64,000 bases of DNA, taken from NCBI GenBank assembly GCA_973895155.1, contig OZ316894.1, positions 20,956,001-21,020,000 of the forward strand, read 5' to 3'. The translations under genes were made by a program, and so were the position numbers. How positions within the stretch are numbered: position 1 is the first letter of the stretch; every line of letters begins with the position of its first letter. The DNA comes from Marsupella aquatica (Eukaryota; Marchantiophyta). Below, piece after piece: positions 1-9,820 of the stretch. The notes under the pieces were generated by a model that was not told where the DNA came from, searched no databases, and was given only the letters and a program-made list of their open reading frames with translations.

Positions 1-255
1 ATTTGGGCAATCGTTTCGCTCCACTGGTGGCAGAGGACCAAATTGCTACCCATATGCCTTTTCTGGCCGAGGAAACGGGAGGGGACCTTCTGATGCCTCT
101 TGGCGACGCGATGGTGCGCCCCTCTCTCCAGGGCGACGCCCTTGGAGCGGTGAGGCACATGTGAATTCCCTACCGGAGAAAGATTCCAATAGATTTTCTA
201 TCCAAGATGCACGTGGTGGTCCAAAAACAGCACCTTATGATCTGTTTGATAACTC

Positions 256-2281
256 TTGGGCGCAGAGGGAAAGAACTCCCCCGGAACGGCTCAACGCAGT
301 GGGCGTTTCATCCCCCAACATGGCACCTCGTGGGCTGACCAAATGGATGAAGAAACAATGGCACGAGATAATGCTACTCTGGCCCCGCCCCTGCCCGGAG
401 GGAAATATGCAAAAATTGCTCCCGAATCAGCTCCAAGCAATCCACCCTCAAGGGAATACAATGACGCACATGACCGGAACGGAGGTGAGCATAGTGACCA
501 TCTTGATACCTCACAGGATCACTCGATGGACTACAACCTTCCACACGATGGGCAATGCAGTAGAGAGGAACTTTCAGAGATTTCACAGGATGCCTGCCTG
601 GATATCTTAAGGACTATTGCCTTGAATTCCATAGAGGATTGGCCGGACCAACTTCACACTACCATCCAGTGGTCGATTGAGGAAGCTACTCTCTCTGTCC
701 AAGAACTCTACAGTTGCACTATGATGTGCTTCTTCACTGACCGTGCCCCTCTCCTCCCTTCATTTCGTGATTGGGTGGAAGGAGTCTTCATTAGGGATTT
801 GGGCTGGCCGGTTACACAGACCAAGTATGTTGGAAATAATTTTTTCATGATCTCTTTCGAATACCCGAGACACAAAGATGCAGCGTTGGAACTCTCCCCT
901 CTCTTCTTGGATCAAAAAATTGTACATACGTTCCCTTGGGAACCTTCATTTGATGTGAGGAATGATTCTTATACCAAGCTGCCAGTCTGGATTGAGATAC
1001 CCTTTCAAGCTCTTGTTCTTGAAGGTTGCCGTAAGAGGATTGCGGAATCTTCAGGTAAACTTCTTTACTACATTCAAGGTGATGTTCGCAGCTCTTTTCC
1101 CCATGATCGCGCTTGCATTCTTTGGGATACTAGCCGCGAAATTCCTCGTAGTGTCGGAGTTGAGATTATAGAGGATCTCGGGGGTCTCACTATATGGGGA
1201 CCTCCCCATCGCCTGCGACGTTTTTAGGCCTCGGACCCCCTAAAATGTAAGAAAAAAATTTATTTTTTAACCCCTATAAAGTTGGAATATTCTTGGAATA
1301 TTCTAAAATTTGGATTAAAAAGACCCTTATATTCTTATAAGTCTCAAAATTGAATTTAAAAGACCCTATTGTTCTTCTACAAAAATTCTTAAGTCTTCCC
1401 TTAGAACCAATAAAATGACCCTATCCTTCGTCGCACGTGATATGCCATTTTTGTGGAAGTGAGACCCCCGAGTAGAGGATATCACTATTTGGCAGCCGGT
1501 CAGATTCAAAAACATTCCTTATCACTGCTTTCGATGCAACAAGAAGGGACACCTTGCCAGAGAATGCAGAACTTTGGAAGAAAATGCCACCACAACTAAA
1601 GATACTGAGGTGACTAAAGCGAACAAAGTAGACGCAGGGGCTATGCAACACGACAATGATAGCGGTAACGGTGCTACTAAATGACACGTGGACTCCGAGT
1701 TTGACAGACAAACTCAACAACCACCTGACGCTAACACGGTGATTGAATCAACGACGGTGGACGCAGCACTGGATGTCTCCCCTCCTGGTGCGAATCTTAT
1801 GATTGCTGCTAACACATTAGCTGCTAAACCAAGTGGTGGGCCATCTGTCTCTACTGACTTTCTTGTTGGTAGGTCCTCTCAACCCCTTCATGTGAATGCG
1901 CGTTGTCATACTCAAGCAGTCACACTACCACACATTGACGAGCCTCACAACATTGACCACCAGACTGTTGAAGCCATAGCATCCCCATCTCCAACTTGCT
2001 CTCCTCACCATGTTGCAAGCAACGCAAATGAATTCTGTCTCCCCTTACTCAGAGACAACGCTCTTTTTCAAGCACTGCCAAGCTTAGAAGACGGCCTAGC
2101 TGAACATAGGCTTGATCAGGATCCGACTGTCCCTTCGGGGTCTGATAAATTAGCAGTCCAGATTGAGCATCCTTTGGATCCCCCTTCCACCTCGAACGAT
2201 GATATGTGCCTACCTATCATTGGAATTGACACGACTGACCAGCAGTTACCTAATGTGGCCAGCGGTGATGAGATAGTATAA
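256..2281 (+). pseudogene. LINE ORF1: DUF4283-like domain plus CCHC zinc knuckle, interrupted
   Basis: The first 307 codons (to 1176) hold an N-terminal low-complexity region and a DUF4283-like region (roughly residues 150-290) typical of plant L1 ORF1. A 296-bp MITE sits at 1177-1472. The same reading frame resumes at 1481 and encodes the knuckle HCFRCNKKGHLAREC (C-x2-C-x4-H-x4-C). ORF1 proteins coat LINE RNA and chaperone it into the integration complex. A TGA at 1682-1684 interrupts the frame, which otherwise runs on to 2281 through a Ser/Thr/Asp-rich tail. A lysine-rich ORF at 2306-2524 lies in another frame and may be the displaced ORF1 C-terminus. The start is the first ATG of the long frame; it is not otherwise supported. 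Confidence 0.8.
1177..1472. mobile_element. hAT-like MITE copy 1, inserted in LINE ORF1, 8-bp TSD
   Basis: This 296-bp non-coding element starts CTCGGGGGTCTCACT and ends with its exact inverted complement. It is flanked by a perfect 8-bp duplication TAGAGGAT (1169-1176 and 1473-1480). Removing the element and one TSD copy restores the ORF1 frame, which confirms both boundaries. About 40 bp inside each end is a conserved TGCGACG box. The interior is AT-rich and holds AATATTCTTGGAATATTC. The 8-bp TSD points to the hAT superfamily (Mutator usually gives 9 bp). Related copies are at 18871-19157 and 39487-39827. Confidence 0.9.
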
Positions 2282-2663
2282 GTTCTGGGTGGTTCGGATA
2301 TAGAAATGTCTGAATATGAGGAATACATTTTGAAAAGTCAGCTCAAGAAGGATCGTGCCAGGAAACTAGAACTCCAAACTCCTCCGTCTGACCAGAAGAA
2401 GAAGAAAGACAAAAAAGCCAATACAAAGAAAGGTCGCGTGATACAATTCTCGTCTCACGATACTCAGACTTCTAGCTCTCAGACCCGAACGAGATCCAAT
2501 TCGAATCGCAATCCGATGGCGTAGGCTGCGTTGGCTCTAATATGGATCGGGCGGACCTTAGGGAATGCATTTTTGATGGTAGCGCTTCCCTTTGGAAATT
2601 TTTGCACTAGAACTAGGAAGCCTCAATCTTTTTCCTCTTTTTGCGTCACGAGGATTCAGGAAC

Positions 2664-5600
2664 ATGGACACTCGTCTCTTTATTGGTTCATGGAATGTCT
2701 GTGGCTTATGTGAAGCCAATCGAAAACACATTGTGAAAAACTGGATTACATCGCTCAAAACTCCATTGATAGCTCTAGCACTACAAGAGGTTAAAGCAGA
2801 TAAATTTTGTCTAGACTTAGCTTTACATACTATTCTACCTTCCTATCAACATCTTTCTACTGAGTCTGATGAGGGCAAGGGCGGCACTTCCCTGTTGGTG
2901 CATCCTTCGTTTCAAATCACTCAATCTGGTTTCATTGACAAGGGCAGAGCAGTCTGGGTCAAAGGCAAACTTGCAGAAGGACATTTTGGGATTGTGAGTA
3001 TCTATGCTCCTAATACCCCTAGAGAGCGAGCTATTCTGTGGCACGACTTAAAAATCACTTTACCTCAGGATAACTAGATCGTCTGCGGAGATTTCAACAT
3101 GGTCGAAAGAAGTTCAGACTCCACCGGTTCTTCACCACTACTCAAAGGAAGAGAAGCGGAATTTTGGAGGTTTTTCAAAATGAGATTCAACTTAGAAGAT
3201 GCTGCCAATGTCACACAAGCATTTCGGGGTGCGGAATTTACTTGGCGGCGTATCATCAATTGCAAACTAGTGCAATCTAGACTAGACAGGTTCTACTTGA
3301 GTGGAAAAAGCTTGTGGACGGGAGCGGTGATCGACTTGCTACATGAAGGTGGAACGGCTCTATCTGATCATGACCCTGTTATTCTATGTTTCAGTCTCTC
3401 TCCTCCGGTTCTAGAAAGAAATGTGGCACACAAATCCTCTTTCTTCAAGGCTAACGTCGGGCTTCTCAAATTGAAAGGATTTATTGACAAACTTGTTGTG
3501 GCCTGGACTTCGAGTGAAGTCACGGTTTCAGACCCTCACCTACGCTTCTATCAAGCGAATCTACGTTTAAAAGACACATACAAGGAAGTTCAATACACCT
3601 CGGGGGATCGAGAGAGGGATGTTTCCCTCCTGCGAGGAAAAATTTGAGTCTTGAAAGCTGCTCTTACAAACACTTTAACTGATTTGGAACTCAATGACTA
3701 TTCTACCATTGAGGACCAGGTCCGTGCAGCGGAACACGAAGATGCGCAACTAGGCAGAAGACTCTCACGGATCAGCTGGCTGGGGCAAGGTGATGAACCT
3801 TCAAAATTTTACTTCGCCACCATTAAGGCTAAAAGGTCTAGAGAATCGATGCCTTCTCTTCTGTTAGATAATGGGAACACTATCACTCAGGATGTGTTGA
3901 TCTTACAAGAAGTAGAGAAGCAGTGCGCTCTTTTGTATGAAGCTCCTGAGGATTTATGTAACAGTGAATCAAGGGAGGTCCGTAATGCTCGGTGCAAGCT
4001 TTTTGCGAATACCCGCAAGTCCCTTACAGCAAAAAAAATCAGGAAACTGGAATCTCCGCCAACATTGGAGGAAATCCGTTGCACTCTTTGGCTTCTTCCA
4101 GCGGACAAAGCTCCTGGCCTCGATGGCATCACTGTTGAGATTTACAGATCTTGCTGGCATTTTATGAAGAATGATCTGCACGACATGATTCTCGACTTTT
4201 GGAGAACAGGCACACTCTCAGCTAATCTGAAGGAAGGCGTGATTAAGTTGATTCCTAAGAAACCTGACAAGCGGAGATTGAAGGATTGGCATCCTCTAAC
4301 AATGCTCAACACAGTTTATAAAATTGTAGCGAAGCTTCTGGCCTTTAGACTTAAACCGCTCCTCAATAAGCTCATAAGCCCTCAGCAAACCGGCTTTATT
4401 CCGGGTCGTCACATATTAGAAAATATCTCTATTGCTTGGATGACTGTCGATTGGGTCTGTTCCCAGAAGACGAGTGCACTTTTCCTGCTTCTTGATTTTG
4501 AAAAAGCATTTGATAGAGTATGCCACTTCTATATGTGGGAAGCTATGCATTTACTTGGTTTGGGTAGCCATTTCATTAGCCTGGTTAGATCCCTGCTAAT
4601 TGGAGCCTATTCCAAAGTTCACGTCAACGGTATGTTCTCTCAGGACATCCAGATGCTTAGAGGGGTTCGCCAAGGGTGCCCTCTTTCCCCCCTCCTCTTC
4701 GTTATAGCCACTCAGCCGTTGATGGATTATCTGGACCATGAGATCAGCCAGGGCAGTTTTAGAGGCATTCAGATTTCTGAATCTCTCTTGATCTCTTACA
4801 GATTATTTGCAGACGACTTGGGAATGGTTATACCAGCTACCGAAGAGGATTTCAAGGGAGCAGCTGAGGCATTAGCTTGCTACGAACTGGCCTCTGTTGC
4901 CAAACTCAATCTTCGCAAATCGACGGTGATTCCCCTGACTTCAGAAAATATTCCAGAATGGCTTACGAACACTGGATGCAAAATTAGCCTTCCTGGCAAA
5001 ATTCAGCGTTATTTGGGTGCACCTCTTGGATGGGGCTTAATAGCCTCCCGTCTTCACAAATTCTGTCTTGACAAGCTCAGTGCTAGACTTTCTAGTTGGG
5101 CCACTCAATTTCTATCATTTACAGGACGCACTATTCTCATTAAGCATGTGCTACAAGCGATACCCGTTTATCACATGATGTTTTTGCGCAGCCCCAGCTC
5201 ACTAGCCAAATTGATGGTTGCCTTATGTCGAGACTTCCTCTGGGGCTACAATGCTGCTGGCGGCAGAAAGATTCCTCTGGTTGCCTGGCAAACGATGGCC
5301 AGACCCAAAATTGATGGCGGTCTCAGCTTCAAAGATTTTAGAAGCCATTTAGATGCGCTTCTATGCCAATGGTTTACTCGAGCGCTGGATACGAAGTAGT
5401 TTGAATGGTCTTCCCTATTTGAAGCGAATCTACGTTTGGCAAAATGGAGGAATCAGAAACACATTTGGCAAAACAATTACTCTCTTTCCGATCTTTTATT
5501 ACTCAGTTATCCTCTTTCCTTTGGCCGTCTTCACTACACAGGAGGTCTGTGGAAGGCTTGGGAATCACTGCGTTCTCATCTTATTTTCTCCCCGGAAGCA

Positions 5601-6584
5601 TCTAGTGTCGCCAGCTGGTGGAGCATTGAGGACGTACTTAGATGTTTTGAAAGCTTTCAGCAGCTGGATGATCCTTCTCTCTGTTCTATGATTAAGCTAT
5701 TGGGGAGAATAGGTATCAGGAAAATAGCAGATCTTCGGGGTGAACATCTCGTGGTCTTACATTACTACACAGGCAAACTATCACGTATAAGAGGTTTTGA
5801 GTGGAGGATTCGGGAGCTGTCTGCTTTTCATCCGGAAAATCCAGGGCATTTCAGATGTTCGAGGCCCTCTCAGGTCTAGAGCCACACAATGGCGCTGGTC
5901 GGACAAGGAGGAGCGGATGGAAAAATTCTATCTGCCCAATGCACGGATGTACCATCTATTGAGACCTACAGGCTTAGACTTTATCAGGCTCAACGGAATT
6001 TGGGGCCATTCACGCTCTGAATGGCAATGGAACACGCTCTGGATCTCTCTATGGTCAACCGATCTTCCTCTCAAAGCTCGCACCTTTCTCTGGAGAATAA
6101 TAGCACAAGGTCTTTTCACCAGAGTCAAAGCTGCGAGGATCGGGAAAGGAGACGGCCACTGTTTGCTTTGCTCCAATGTTTTGGAGACGATCCCACATCT
6201 TTTTCTTTCCTGCTCTTTTGCTCAACGCTGCTGGTCTTTGGTTGGCCAAACGTTACAGGCACTCTCAACTCGCAACAAGCTGATCTTTTTGCCACTCTGG
6301 TACTACGAGGTCACCAGGGAGCCCATAAATCCCTCAAAATCTTCATGATTTCCCACACAATGTGGACTTTATGGCTGGCTAGAAACGAACAAGTTTTCAA
6401 CTCTAGACAGACTCGTATCTTCAACATGAACCTGGTCTTGTCTGAACTTCTGGATTCTCTTCATGGTATTTGTGAGGCCTCCGGCCCTAGCAGAAAACAT
6501 ACTAGAATTCTCAGGATTAAAGAATTAGTAGGTATGGAAAAGTTGAGATGGATCACGCGCTCAGATGCTAGGCTCTATAGTTAA
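2664..6584 (+). pseudogene. LINE ORF2: endonuclease, reverse transcriptase, zf-RVT; inactivated
   Basis: An APE-type endonuclease occupies about 2664-3440 (IGSWNVCGL start, LQEVKADK, VCGDFNMV, LSDHDPV motifs). Reverse transcriptase follows at about 3930-4990, with APGLDGI, LIPKK, FIPGRHI, LDFEKAFDRV, GVRQGCPLSP and the catalytic FADD motif in RLFADDLGM. A zf-RVT-like region near 6070-6250 has LKARTFLWRI and a C-x2-C...H-x3-C pattern (CLLC...HLFLSC). ORF2 proteins nick target DNA and prime reverse transcription there. Lesions: TAG at 3075-3077, TGA at 3645-3647, TAG at 5397-5399, a +1 shift near 5870-5890 that is undone near 6250-6310. The start is the ATG just before the first endonuclease motif. 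Confidence 0.88.
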
Positions 6585-6747
6585 ACACTTATCTTAGGTC
6601 GCTTGGCAGCGGTCTGATACTTTTTTTGGAGTGGTCCTCTTTGACCTGGAGTTTTGGAAGAAACTGGCCCTCCATTTTTTTGTTCTTTTCTGGCTTTGTT
6701 CTTTGCCTTGTATGGCTTTTGGCCCCCCTTCCCGTGGGTTTTTGCGG

Positions 6748-6793
6748 GTTTTATTTAAAAAATTTTAAAAATTTTAAAAATTTTAAAAATAGT
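6748..6793 (+). repeat. LINE 3' tail: short ATTTTAAAA-type tandem units
   Basis: Four to five units of an 8-9 bp A/T word follow the ORF2 3' UTR. Plant L1 elements often end in poly(A) or short A-rich tandem repeats, so this is taken as the terminus. After it comes a short minus-strand frame (about 6785-6870, beginning MDSIVVDYQAKMAYDEATQK) that looks protein-like. It could be a host exon cut by the insertion, but no family is recognised. Confidence 0.6.
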
Positions 6794-7217
6794 CCACCTT
6801 CAGTTGATTCTTTTTGCGTTGCTTCATCATATGCCATCTTAGCTTGGTAGTCGACCACAATCGAATCCATGATGCACCTTCCGTCTTCTTACCACTGCTG
6901 CTGCTGCATTTCCATGGTTTCTTGGCGAGACGAGAGGTGTTGAGTTTTGAACTCAACCAAGGCAGGCCTGGCTCCAACAAATCAATAGGGAGTTTTCGGC
7001 CATGCTTGGTGCTCAAGTGAGTCTGAAAATGACTTGAACGAAGAGAAACCGCGAGGAGCATGACCGGCGCATATACACTTGAATACGTGGTTCCCCTGCT
7101 CGCCTACACGGTATCAAAAATGCTGTCCCTCCTTTGCCAATGTTAGTTTCTTGGCATGGGGCACCATGACTACCTTGGTTGGGTTCAAAACCCAACCGAC
7201 CTGCCCAATGTTCACTC

Positions 7218-7565
7218 CTTGATCTCCCTGAATTGCTTGACACTCACTCCAATCACCCGATAGGCAATCTCAAGTGATTTCACAGTCCCCCTTCACTAGC
7301 TCCAGCTCCCTGAATTGCTCTATACTCACTCACTCCTAATCGCACGCTCCCTTCACCAGCTCCCAATCGATCGCTCCCAATCGCTTCCAATCGCTTGCAA
7401 TCCCCCTTCACCAGCTCCCAATCGCGCGCCCGACAAGCAATCCCCCTTCACCAGCTCCCTAAATTGATCGCTCCCAATCGCTCCAAATCGCCCGCAATCC
7501 CCCTTCACGAGCTCCCAATTGCGCGCCCGACAGGCAATCCCCCTTCACCAGCTCCCTAAATTGAT
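7218..7565. repeat. Degenerate minisatellite of CCCTTCACCAGCTCCC / ATCGCTCCCAATCG units
   Basis: The stretch repeats the words CAATCCCCCTTCACCAGCTCC, GCGCGCCCGACARG and TAAATTGATCG in several partly ordered copies; the longest repeat unit is about 110 bp. It lies in the gene-free gap between the LINE and the RPA-like ORF. No coding frame of interest was seen. Confidence 0.7.
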
Positions 7566-7734
7566 CGATTGATTTGTGAGCTCCAGTAGTGGAATCCCTC
7601 CTTAAAACAATCCTCCTCTCTCATCGGCCGCCATCTCTCTAAAATCCTAAACCCTCGCCAAAGATAAGGCATACGTGCAACTGATCATGCACCCTAAACC
7701 CTAGCAATGAAGTAGCAAAGCAGACGCAACGTAG

Positions 7735-7890
7735 TCGTGTTACATGAAATAGAATTCAAAGAATACATAAACCATGTAGTATTCTGTGTTGTATTCTCAA
7801 CATACAAAAGAATGTTGCAACGTGTTACATAACAGATAGATCAAAGAATACATAAACAATGTTGTATTCTATTCATAACGCAAGAGAAAA
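7735..7890. repeat. Tandem duplication, about 85-bp period
   Basis: The words CGTGTTACAT, CAAAGAATACATAAAC and TGTATTCT recur in the same order in two adjacent copies (about 7735-7819 and 7820-7890). Two telo-box-like AAACCCT words (near 7650 and 7697) lie just upstream; they can occur in plant promoters, but no downstream plus-strand gene was recognised. Confidence 0.55.
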
Positions 7891-8089
7891 TACCCATTAC
7901 ACAATACAGGTTTTCAAAATTATGCAACTGAAGGGATCCCCCAATACTCATCTGAAATGCGAATTGTTCATCATTGAAGCTATGGAGAATGCTAAATGAC
8001 ACTAAATCATCTTACCAAACCACCAATCTCTTCAAGAAATAACAAGAATACAACAACCAAAACGTATTCTGCATGACACAACATCCCTA

Positions 8090-8728
8090 TCATTTGCCTT
8101 TCAAGTCTTCGGCGGATTTGATGGTGGACAAACAAAACTTTGAAATCATTGCTGCAGTCACCTCCAATTGCTGCATAAGGACATCAGCATCCACAAGATT
8201 GCTTCTGCTGATCACTTTCTCAACTCTTGTTCTCACAGGGGCACGACTAGGAGGGCATCGCCACATCTCAACAACGAGCTTATTCACAATAGCAGAGTGT
8301 CGTCCTGCCTTAATCCACACTAGACAGTATGGGATCTGAGAAATTTGCTGGTGCATTGTTTCTAGTTGGCGAATGGTACCATACTCTGCAAATTTGTCAG
8401 CAGTCATGTCCACAAGCTCTCGTGCAGCTTGAAAGATAGTGGCCTTGAATGGCCCAGTGTTCTCATATGCATCCACCATGCAAATATCGAAACTATACAA
8501 ATGACAATTGTTACCGTCTACCAGTGGGTTGTGCTTGCATTGCTCCGCTGCCTCAATGGACTTCCCACAAACCAAACCACCGCCAATGCCATGCCTGCAA
8601 CCTCTGTAAGTGAACTTTCTGGGCCATGGGAAATCAGAGTGAAAGTTACAAACATATACCGGGATTGGCCCAATGATGATGTCTGGCCGCTCCTTCATTG
8701 CAATTTGCACATCCTCAAGGGTCGACAT
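8090..8728 (-). CDS. RPA1-like OB-fold protein fragment (DBD-C-like, Rep_fac-A_C type)
   Basis: The roughly 212-codon frame resembles the C-terminal OB fold of the large replication protein A subunit, which binds single-stranded DNA. The order is a probable zinc-ribbon with cysteines in TYRGCRHG, LVCGKS, EQCKHN and NNCHLY, then a strand reading HLYSFDICMVDAYENTGPFKAT followed by IFQAARELVDMTADKFAEY, which matches the family's TG...AT.F..AA..L..M.A..FAE pattern. It is far shorter than RPA1 (about 600 residues), so it is a fragment, a standalone RPA-like protein or one exon. RPA-like ORFs also travel on plant Helitrons, but no Helitron ends were identified. The ATG at 8728 is the first after the repeat-encoded hydrophobic lead. 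The match is by motif only. Confidence 0.5.
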   Translation of the reverse strand: MSTLEDVQIAMKERPDIIIGPIPVYVCNFHSDFPWPRKFTYRGCRHGIGGGLVCGKSIEAAEQCKHNPLVDGNNCHLYSFDICMVDAYENTGPFKATIFQAARELVDMTADKFAEYGTIRQLETMHQQISQIPYCLVWIKAGRHSAIVNKLVVEMWRCPPSRAPVRTRVEKVISRSNLVDADVLMQQLEVTAAMISKFCLSTIKSAEDLKGK

Positions 8729-8734
8729 ATATAG

Positions 8735-8845
8735 CAGGAACACGAGCAAGAACACGAGCGGGAACAGAAGGAACACGAGCTAGAAGGAACACAAGCCAAA
8801 AGGAACATGAGCAAGAACACGAGCCGGAACCAGCAACACGAGAAA
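8735..8845. repeat. Minisatellite of GGAACACGAGC-type units
   Basis: About nine degenerate copies of a 10-14 bp word (GAACACGAGCAA and variants) lie immediately 5' of the RPA-like ORF. Read on the minus strand they encode artificial Phe/Leu/Val or Ser/Cys runs in all frames, which explains the hydrophobic or Cys-rich extensions there. Confidence 0.8.
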
Positions 8846-9502
8846 ATGTCGAGAAATAAACCAAATGACAACAAAACAGGTTCCGAAAGGGTTCCATAAA
8901 GGGCGGGCACATTTGAATTTTGAAAATTATTCCTTTAAGATTTGTACACATTATAGACAATGTCTTCATAAAAGCAAGGAGGTTGGGGGAGGTATGGCTT
9001 GCCGGCTGTTGCAAGCTCCAATAAACTATTTTCTTTGTATCTTGAACACTAAAGTGACAATGTATTCTGAAATCCTGTGAGCCGGGCACGAAGGCTCCAA
9101 TGCCACCGCAAACTCGTTCAATTATTGTTTTGAATACAATAGTCATACTGTATTCACAAAAACTGCCATGGTGCTGCACGGAGTTCGATTGCCGCCAGGG
9201 CTACAACACTTGTGGACTGCGACATTATTGACGGCCGACTACACATGACCAACCACGGTTTCCATAGGGTACGCAGTGGACTCGAACTGCGTGGTAAGCT
9301 GTTTCATAAGAACATACCTGTACGGAGTGGGCCCGGAGGTCCATTGGGAGAGAATCTAAACTTTGGGGTCCATTGGGAGGGCGTGAGAAACTTTTGGTCC
9401 ATTAAGAGAGAAAGTTGCATTTGGAGGTCCACTAAGTATATCTCTACATCAAACAAGCGCGCTCACTCGCTGATGTGATTTCTCCGGGTTTGGAAAACCG
9501 AG

Positions 9503-9570
9503 GGTGAGGTCTTGTGGCATTCACGAAGCACTGCGCGGGTGAGGTCTTGTGGCATTCACGAAGCACTGCG
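9503..9570. repeat. 34-bp perfect tandem duplication
   Basis: GGTGAGGTCTTGTGGCATTC and the following CACGAAGCACTGCGC occur twice back to back. No function is apparent; it lies about 250 bp upstream of the GCP4 start. Confidence 0.85.
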
Positions 9571-9820
9571 CACTTGTATCGATCCGATCGTTTAGCAAAG
9601 CTCATGGTGCCTCACAGAAGGTCACGAAGAAGTCATTGTATCATAGCAAGTAGAAAGCCTAAATAGAAAAAGCTACCTGTTATAAGTGACTTCAGCCAGA
9701 TTCAGCACTTTGCGTTGTATCGGGCCAGAAGTGTCCATATATTTCGATGCCCAAAACATGCAGAAGTAATCTGGCGTCATCAAACGGGTGAGCTAACCCA
9801 ATTGTGACAAGCTGAGGAAG

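Larger units (their letters stand above)
256..6793 (+). mobile_element. L1-type non-LTR retrotransposon (LINE), degenerate full-length copy
   Basis: The order is ORF1 (nucleic-acid-binding protein with a zinc knuckle), ORF2 (APE endonuclease, reverse transcriptase, zf-RVT-like C-terminal region) and a short repeat tail, which is the standard plant L1 layout. The copy is dead. ORF1 is split by a MITE and has an in-frame TGA; ORF2 has three in-frame stops and two mutually compensating frameshifts. The 3' end is a run of (A)TTTTAAAA-type units near 6748-6793 rather than a plain poly(A). The 5' limit was not determined; bases 1-255 may be 5' UTR or flank. No target-site duplication was found. Confidence 0.9.

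Noticed and set aside
7178-7202. Palindrome GGTTGGGTTCAAAACCCAACC, possible attachment or binding site
   Set aside because: Only a single short hairpin with no partner; nothing links it to an element.
7218-7565. Possible CRISPR-like array
   Set aside because: Repeats are irregular in length and spacing, have no unique spacers, and the DNA is clearly plant nuclear.
8735-9179. Cys/Ser-rich and Phe/Leu-rich minus-strand frames
   Set aside because: Encoded by the GGAACACGAGC minisatellite.
9270-9300. GTTCGAGTCC on the minus strand, resembling a tRNA B box
   Set aside because: No A box upstream on that strand.
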